Shown in pieces: positions 30,574-34,616 of a stretch of 34,616 nt of DNA. The notes below the pieces were generated by a model, which did no database searches, was not told where the DNA came from, and saw only the letters and a program-made list of their open reading frames with translations. The stretch spans positions 1 to 34,616 of the forward strand of contig NZ_JAELXT010000039.1 in NCBI RefSeq assembly GCF_016427565.1. The letters are read 5' to 3'. The DNA comes from Microvirga splendida (GTDB lineage: Bacteria > Pseudomonadota > Alphaproteobacteria > Rhizobiales > Beijerinckiaceae). Position 1 is the first letter of the stretch; the number at the start of each line of letters is the position of its first letter. Both the position numbers and the translations under genes were made by a program.

Positions 30574-31632
30574 TTAGCGGCTCAGAGGGATCACGCGGCG
30601 GCGCCACTGCTCCGTGATCTTGTCGCGAATGCCGGCCACTGCGATCCAGTCGATCCCGATCATCTGGTCCATCGAGCCTGCCGCCGTGCGTGCTAGAGCC
30701 TCCTTGGAGATCTTGTCCCTCGCCTTGGAATTTGTCGGCGCATAGAACATGGCCTCCGTGAAACGCGCCTGGGTTTCGGGGCTGAGCGCATAATCGACGA
30801 AGGTCTTCGCTGCGTCGCTGGCGGGCGCATTCTTCACGAGATTGATCGTGTTGATCTGGAAGCCGCTGCCTTCCTTGGGCAGGGTCACTCCAAGCTTGCT
30901 TCCTTCCGCATCCGAGTAGACCTGGGCTCGTGCGTTCCAGCCGATCCCTAGTGCCGCTTGACCGTTTGCGATGGGTGTGTAGACGTCAGGCTTGGGATCC
31001 CAGGTCTGTACGTTAGGCGCCAACTCGCCGAGCTTCTCGATGCCAGCCTCGACGCTCTTCTTGTAGTCCTCGCCACCTGCCATCTTGTTGGCGATGATTG
31101 TCAGGGTCGTGCCCTGAATGTCGGGAACCGCTGGAACGGCGACCTTACCGGCATATTGCTTGTCCCAGAGGGCGTTCCAGGATGTGGGAGGCGTTTTCAC
31201 CTGATCCTCGTTGTGGAGGAGAACGAGGTTGTCGAAGGTTACTCCGACGCCGCCGACGCCCTCGATGCGGGCGTTCGGATACAGGTCGGCAACGTTTCTG
31301 GAGACGCTCTCGTCGACCTTGTCGAACAGCCCTTCGTCGGTGGCCGCCTTGGCGACGGACACGTCCATGATCATGACATCGATCTGCGGGGCCGCCTTCT
31401 GGGCACGGAGCGTCCCGAGCATTTGGGCCGAGTTCGGCATGCCGTAGAACTGCACCTTGATGTTCGGATTTGCCTTCATGAAAGGCTCGACGACGGCCTT
31501 CATGTAGTGGTCCTGGAAGATGCCGCTATAGGCGGCGAGAGTCACCGTCTTCTCCTGAGCCATAGCAGGTGTCGAGGCGGCAAAAGCGATTGCCGAGACA
31601 CCGAGCAGAGTGCGCAACTTAATCATCGTCAT
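30574..31632 (-). CDS. ABC transporter substrate-binding protein, PotD/PotF-like
   Basis: A 352-aa periplasmic binding protein. The signal peptide TMIKLRTLLGVSAIAFAAST has a probable cut after AMA. The mature fold (SBP_bac_8/PotD-like) begins VTLAAYSGIFQDHYMKAVVE and includes PQIDVMIMDVSVAKAATDEG, PPTSWNALWDKQYAGKVAVP and the C-terminal AAKTFVDYALSPETQARFTE. The acidic residues that bind polyamines in PotD are not clearly conserved, so another nitrogen compound is possible. The ATG at 31632 has GAGGG 5 bases upstream; an ATG at 31626 is the alternative and the longer frame to 31785 lies inside the previous gene. Confidence 0.92.
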   Translation of the reverse strand: MTMIKLRTLLGVSAIAFAASTPAMAQEKTVTLAAYSGIFQDHYMKAVVEPFMKANPNIKVQFYGMPNSAQMLGTLRAQKAAPQIDVMIMDVSVAKAATDEGLFDKVDESVSRNVADLYPNARIEGVGGVGVTFDNLVLLHNEDQVKTPPTSWNALWDKQYAGKVAVPAVPDIQGTTLTIIANKMAGGEDYKKSVEAGIEKLGELAPNVQTWDPKPDVYTPIANGQAALGIGWNARAQVYSDAEGSKLGVTLPKEGSGFQINTINLVKNAPASDAAKTFVDYALSPETQARFTEAMFYAPTNSKARDKISKEALARTAAGSMDQMIGIDWIAVAGIRDKITEQWRRRVIPLSR

Positions 31633-31669
31633 TGTTCCCTCTGTTTTTGATCTTTTCGAAATCGGCGCG

Positions 31670-32341
31670 TCAGGCGACGCGCCGGGCCATCTCCTCCACG
31701 ATGCGGGTCGCGCCGGAGATGTCCGGCAGCTTCTCGCCATTGCGAAGCCGCTCCAGCAGTTTAATCTCCGCCTCCTGCATGCCAATGGCCCGCTCGGCGG
31801 CCGCTTTCGCCTCAGCCGGATTGAGTGCGATCACGCCGCTTTCATCGGCCAGGATCGCATCGCCCGGCTCGATCACCTGTCCACCGACTGTGACCGGCAC
31901 ATTAATCGCGCCTTCTAGCCCGAGGATCTTGGTAGTGATCGGGGATGGACCACGGCACCACATGGGCATCTCGACCTTTCGAATCTCCGAGAAATCGGTG
32001 GCGGGGCCGTCGACGATGCCGGCTTTCACACCGGCAATCTTCATGGAATGGGTAACGACGCCGCCCCAGCATGCATGCTTGTTGTCGCCGCAGCGATCCA
32101 CCACGACGATGTCGCCAGGACGAACGAGCTTTGTGAGGTAGTGCAGGATCGTGCTGTCGGCATGCGGCAGCCTCACGGTAACCGCGGTGCCCGCAACGCG
32201 CTTCTCTGGCAGCACAGCGCGCAGTTCCCGGTCGAGGAACCCCGAATGGAGGAAATGGCCTACAGTCGCGGTCTCGACCTGCTCCAACAACGCAATCAGT
32301 TCATCAGAAATCTGCTCAGGCATGGGGTTGACGGTGAACAT
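31670..32341 (-). CDS. RraA/HMG-aldolase-family protein with altered key residues
   Basis: A 223-aa protein of the RraA-like fold, which includes 4-hydroxy-4-methyl-2-oxoglutarate aldolases and RNase E inhibitors. TVGHFLHSGFLDRELRAVLP opens the fold and GTAVTVRLPHADSTILHYLT follows. The core is GDNKHACWGGVVTHSMKIAG (85-104), then VDGPATDFSEIR (110-121). In aldolases this loop reads DG..RD, with the Arg contacting substrate; here the Arg is Thr115, while Asp116, the metal ligand, is kept. The usual Glu of GE is also Gly in CWGG. So either a different substrate or no aldolase activity. GAGGAG lies 6 bases before the ATG at 32341. It sits between the amidase and the binding-protein genes. Confidence 0.87.
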   Translation of the reverse strand: MFTVNPMPEQISDELIALLEQVETATVGHFLHSGFLDRELRAVLPEKRVAGTAVTVRLPHADSTILHYLTKLVRPGDIVVVDRCGDNKHACWGGVVTHSMKIAGVKAGIVDGPATDFSEIRKVEMPMWCRGPSPITTKILGLEGAINVPVTVGGQVIEPGDAILADESGVIALNPAEAKAAAERAIGMQEAEIKLLERLRNGEKLPDISGATRIVEEMARRVA

Positions 32342-32351
32342 GCGGATCTCC

Positions 32352-33158
32352 TCAGGCCAGGACGTGATGCTGAGCGACGGGGACGTTGCGGCGTACATGT
32401 CCGGTGTAGTCGAGGTCGAGACGAGCACTGGTTGTGGCGACCCTGTCCGAGCACTGCGCCACGACATGCCCCCAGGGGTCGATCACCATGGAATGACCCC
32501 AGCACCATTTCTTGCCGTCTGCATGCGACAGCACCTGTCCGACGGCCAGGAAGTAGGTTTGCGTCTCGATGGCTCGAGCGCGGGCCAGTGTTTCCCAATG
32601 ATCCTTGCCGGTCATAAGCGTGAAGGCCGCAGGCAGCACGATGACATCGGCGCCGGCATCGCGCAGCTTCCGGAACAGTTCGGGGAAGCGGATGTCGTAG
32701 CAGATTGCGCAGCCGACCGTGACGTCGCCAACCTTGTAGGTCACAACGTCCTCGCCGCGGCTGATCGTGTCCGACTCCCGGTAGCTGATGCCGCCGGGGG
32801 CATCCACGTCGAAGAGGTGGATCTTACGGTAGCGAGCGATCTCCTCGCCTGTCGGGCCGAAGACCAGGGTCGTGTTGTAGTGATTGTTGCCGTCGCGCTC
32901 GACAACGCTTCCCGCATGAATTGTGACGCGGTGCTTGGCGGCGAGGCCCGACATGAGCTTATAGGATTCTCCATCGGGAAAGAACTCGCCGTTCCCGTGG
33001 ATGTTGTCGCGCCCCTCACCGAGATAGGCGTAATATTCCGGCAGGACGATGAGATCCGGCGCCTCATCGCTCACCGCCTTCTCGATCATCGCAGCGGCGG
33101 TTTTCAAATTCTCTGACTTGTTGTTCTGAGAATTCATTTGAATTAGACTAACCTTCAC
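32352..33158 (-). CDS. carbon-nitrogen hydrolase, Nit1/omega-amidase type
   Basis: A 268-aa nitrilase-superfamily amidase. The Glu-Lys-Cys triad is Glu41 (VLPEYYAY), Lys112 (YRKIHLFD) and Cys153 (CAICYDIRFPELFR). YRKIHLFDVDAPGG and PAAFTLMTGKDHWETLARAR followed by AIETQTYFLAVGQ are close to the Nit1 / deaminated-glutathione amidase and omega-amidase branch, which hydrolyses alpha-keto acid amides such as 2-oxoglutaramate. I start at GTG 33158: AGGAGG lies 7 bases before it and the first strand KVSLIQMNS follows at once; upstream ATG codons give N-termini without family match. Its operon partners, an importer and an RraA-family protein, suggest degradation of an imported amide or N-containing acid. 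Confidence 0.92.
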   Translation of the reverse strand: MKVSLIQMNSQNNKSENLKTAAAMIEKAVSDEAPDLIVLPEYYAYLGEGRDNIHGNGEFFPDGESYKLMSGLAAKHRVTIHAGSVVERDGNNHYNTTLVFGPTGEEIARYRKIHLFDVDAPGGISYRESDTISRGEDVVTYKVGDVTVGCAICYDIRFPELFRKLRDAGADVIVLPAAFTLMTGKDHWETLARARAIETQTYFLAVGQVLSHADGKKWCWGHSMVIDPWGHVVAQCSDRVATTSARLDLDYTGHVRRNVPVAQHHVLA

Positions 33159-33295
33159 GTCACGGCCTCCTCTGAACTTGAGGCCGAAATGTGAGCGCAC
33201 TCTCCGCTTTTGGACAAACACGAAATACTTTCCCTGTAGGCCAAGATTTCCTTGTTCGGCACCGCACAATGGTGCTTCCGGCGTCTGGAACGCAC

Positions 33296-34207
33296 CTACC
33301 ATGATGCTCCGTCGGTCTGTGCCTGGGAAAAGCCATAGGCGACCTCCTGCGCCATCTGTGCCACCACGGACGCAATGAGATTGTCCGGATGATCGGCGTA
33401 GATTGCGTGAAAGCTGAGAGGTGGAAAGGCGGGCGTCACATCGAGCTGCACCAGCGTTCCAGCCGTGAGCTGCTCTCTGACGATCACTTTCGGCAAGGGT
33501 GTTACACCAATCCCGTCCTGCGCGAGGCGGATGATGGTGGCGAGGGAGTTGGAATTGTAGATCGTCGGGTCCTCGATCCCCGCATCGGCGAGTTGCCTCA
33601 ACACCCGGTGGTGAGGCACGCTATCCTTGGAATAGGCCAGGATCGGCTGATCGGCGACCTCGGCCAGAAGCAGCGGCCTGTCGGGTAGGCCGAGTTTCGG
33701 GCTTGCGAGCCACACGCAGCCGAAGGTGCACAGATCGAGATTTATGATATCCGGCGCCACTACCGGCCCCATGATCAGCGCGAGATCGACTCTCCGCTCG
33801 GCCACCTCGCGGGCGAAGTGGAGGCTCGTATCGGTATTGAGGTCGATGGCGATGCTCGGATAGCGCGCCCTGAGCCGCTCGATGAACTGCGGCAGCCAAG
33901 CATGGACGATGGAATCGATCGTGCCGATCTTGATCGATCCGCGCAGGCTTCCCGGGTCGCTGACAGCCTCTCGGAATTCGTTGGCCACCCGGACCAGCTC
34001 TTCCGCTTTCGGAACGGCCTGCTGCCCAAGGCTTGTCAGGCGAACGCAGCGTACGTCCCGCTCGAAGAGCCTTATTCCGAGATCCCGCTCCAGGGTTGCG
34101 ATGCGGTTGGAAACGGCCGCTTGCGTGGTGTGTAGCCTCTCCGCAGCCGCGCTGAAACTACCCAGCCTTGCAACCCAGAGGAAGGTTTCCACGAAACGGA
34201 GGTTCAT
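33296..34207 (-). CDS. LysR-family transcriptional regulator
   Basis: A 303-aa LysR regulator. The HTH is in the first 65 residues (FVETFLWVARLGSFSAAAER followed by LHTTQAAVSNRIATLERDLG, then IRLFER). The effector domain begins at SIKIGTIDSIVHAWLPQFIE and contains the typical LATIIRLAQDGIGVTPLPKV segment. Length is normal. AGGAG lies 8 bases before the ATG. It is on the same strand as, and 137 bp upstream of, the amidase/transporter operon, so it may control both that operon and whatever lies rightward of the 400-bp gap. Ligand unknown. Confidence 0.92.
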   Translation of the reverse strand: MNLRFVETFLWVARLGSFSAAAERLHTTQAAVSNRIATLERDLGIRLFERDVRCVRLTSLGQQAVPKAEELVRVANEFREAVSDPGSLRGSIKIGTIDSIVHAWLPQFIERLRARYPSIAIDLNTDTSLHFAREVAERRVDLALIMGPVVAPDIINLDLCTFGCVWLASPKLGLPDRPLLLAEVADQPILAYSKDSVPHHRVLRQLADAGIEDPTIYNSNSLATIIRLAQDGIGVTPLPKVIVREQLTAGTLVQLDVTPAFPPLSFHAIYADHPDNLIASVVAQMAQEVAYGFSQAQTDGASW

Positions 34208-34558
34208 TCGCTAGGCTCCTAGAACGGGCTTTCGCTTCGAGCTTAGCTTCCTCTTCCCTGAGTGGCGATGCAAGACATCTTCAGATGACCCGGCTTAATT
34301 GTTCACTTCATGCCGAGAACACTTCTGTTGAGTATCTGTGTTACTTTTACGTTCCTTTGTTACTTCAGATGCAGCATGGGACGATAGCAATAATCATACG
34401 ATGGCCGCCGGATACATACCAGCATGAGAGAAGGATTACCGAAGGAGCATGGAGGCTTTGATCGGATCTGCTCATGAATGCGGCGAAAGCTTAGATACGA
34501 GTCCAGCGAAACAATACTGTAACTTGTGGCGGAATGTCCGCTAATGGGATGGACCGGC
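34208..34558. other. AT-richer intergenic region with direct repeats
   Basis: No convincing gene. The 8-bp word TGTTACTT occurs at 34339-34346 and 34358-34365, spaced 19 bp start to start, which could be a tandem regulator site. GCGGA-ATG-TCCGC near 34530-34542 is a small inverted repeat. A 31-codon frame from 34449 to 34544 has a purine-rich AAGGAG only one base before its ATG, too close for a normal start. Confidence 0.45.
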
Positions 34559-34600
34559 CGTGCTTACCGGCGCCCCCTTCTTCAGGGGGCGCCCAGCACG
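34559..34600 (+). promoter_or_regulatory. two-part hairpin in the leader of the next gene
   Basis: CGTGCT (34559-34564) pairs with AGCACG (34595-34600), and inside it GGCGCCCCC (34569-34577) pairs with GGGGGCGCC (34585-34593) with a loop of 7 nt closable by one more T-A pair. The stem is 15-16 bp in all, with a 4/1 internal loop. It ends right at a GAGGA Shine-Dalgarno sequence (34600-34604), with an ATG at 34613. There is no T-tract, so a leader element is more likely than a terminator. Confidence 0.5.
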
Positions 34601-34612
34601 AGGATCTGAACC

Positions 34613-34616
34613 ATGC
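34613..34616 (+). CDS. possible start of a gene running off the window
   Basis: Only ATG and one further base are visible. GAGGA ends 8 bases upstream, and a structured leader precedes it. No statement about the product is possible. Confidence 0.3.

Noticed and set aside
29411..30577. 388-codon plus-strand frame
   Set aside because: Exact mirror of the PotA-type ATPase gene, which has all ABC motifs.
34449..34544. 31-codon leader-like frame
   Set aside because: The purine-rich stretch is one base from the ATG, the peptide has no run of a single regulatory amino acid, and no attenuator-terminator pair follows.

Overview
The window looks like chromosomal accessory DNA from a GC-rich alphaproteobacterium of the Rhizobiales type. 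The reasons are several solute-binding-protein ABC transporters, translationally coupled catabolic operons, LysR and TetR regulators, and degenerate repeats between genes. A Microvirga, Bosea or Methylobacterium relative is plausible, but nothing here fixes the genus. I see no rRNA, tRNA, CRISPR array, insertion sequence or phage module.

Region A (150-5164) has a LysR regulator divergent from an operon. The operon encodes an argininosuccinate-lyase-family enzyme and a three-part polar amino acid ABC transporter (permease, ATPase, binding protein), and ends at a strong hairpin. This looks like uptake plus C-N cleavage of an N-substituted amino acid, not arginine biosynthesis. A convergent GNAT acetyltransferase follows (5257-5805).

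Region B (6195-25783) is the core of the window: a 19.6 kb divergent catabolic island of 21 genes read from one 205-bp promoter region at about 17.5-17.7 kb. The left arm encodes a branched-chain-type (HAAT) ABC transporter, an acyl-CoA dehydrogenase, a TetR regulator, a phenylacetate-CoA-ligase-family enzyme, two family III CoA-transferases, a PECR-like SDR and a hotdog thioesterase. The right arm encodes an enoyl-CoA hydratase, a short crotonase-like protein, a DUF35 Zn-ribbon protein, a thiolase-like protein without the usual cysteines, a split MFE-2-like pair (SDR plus MaoC hydratase), a second acyl-CoA dehydrogenase, a PRISE-type enone reductase and a cyclase-family hydrolase. Together they describe uptake, CoA activation, beta-oxidation-like chain shortening and handling of a cyclic or enone-containing carboxylic acid. 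Two matching inverted repeats lie inside the spacers of the two divergent promoters, and the TetR protein of the left arm probably binds them. I do not recognise the whole as a described pathway.

Region C (25784-27734) has only small genes: a 91-aa hypothetical, a small exported protein and a stand-alone response-regulator receiver. It also holds two of three degenerate copies of a dispersed repeat of about 87 bp. The third copy is at 5974-6060, so two direct copies bracket Region B.

Region D (27735-34207) is a leftward operon: LysR regulator, Nit1-like amidase, RraA-family protein with altered key residues, and a PotABCD-type ABC transporter. It probably takes up and deamidates a small nitrogen compound. 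The last 400 bases have no convincing gene but end in a strong two-part hairpin just before a Shine-Dalgarno sequence and an ATG at 34613 that runs off the window.
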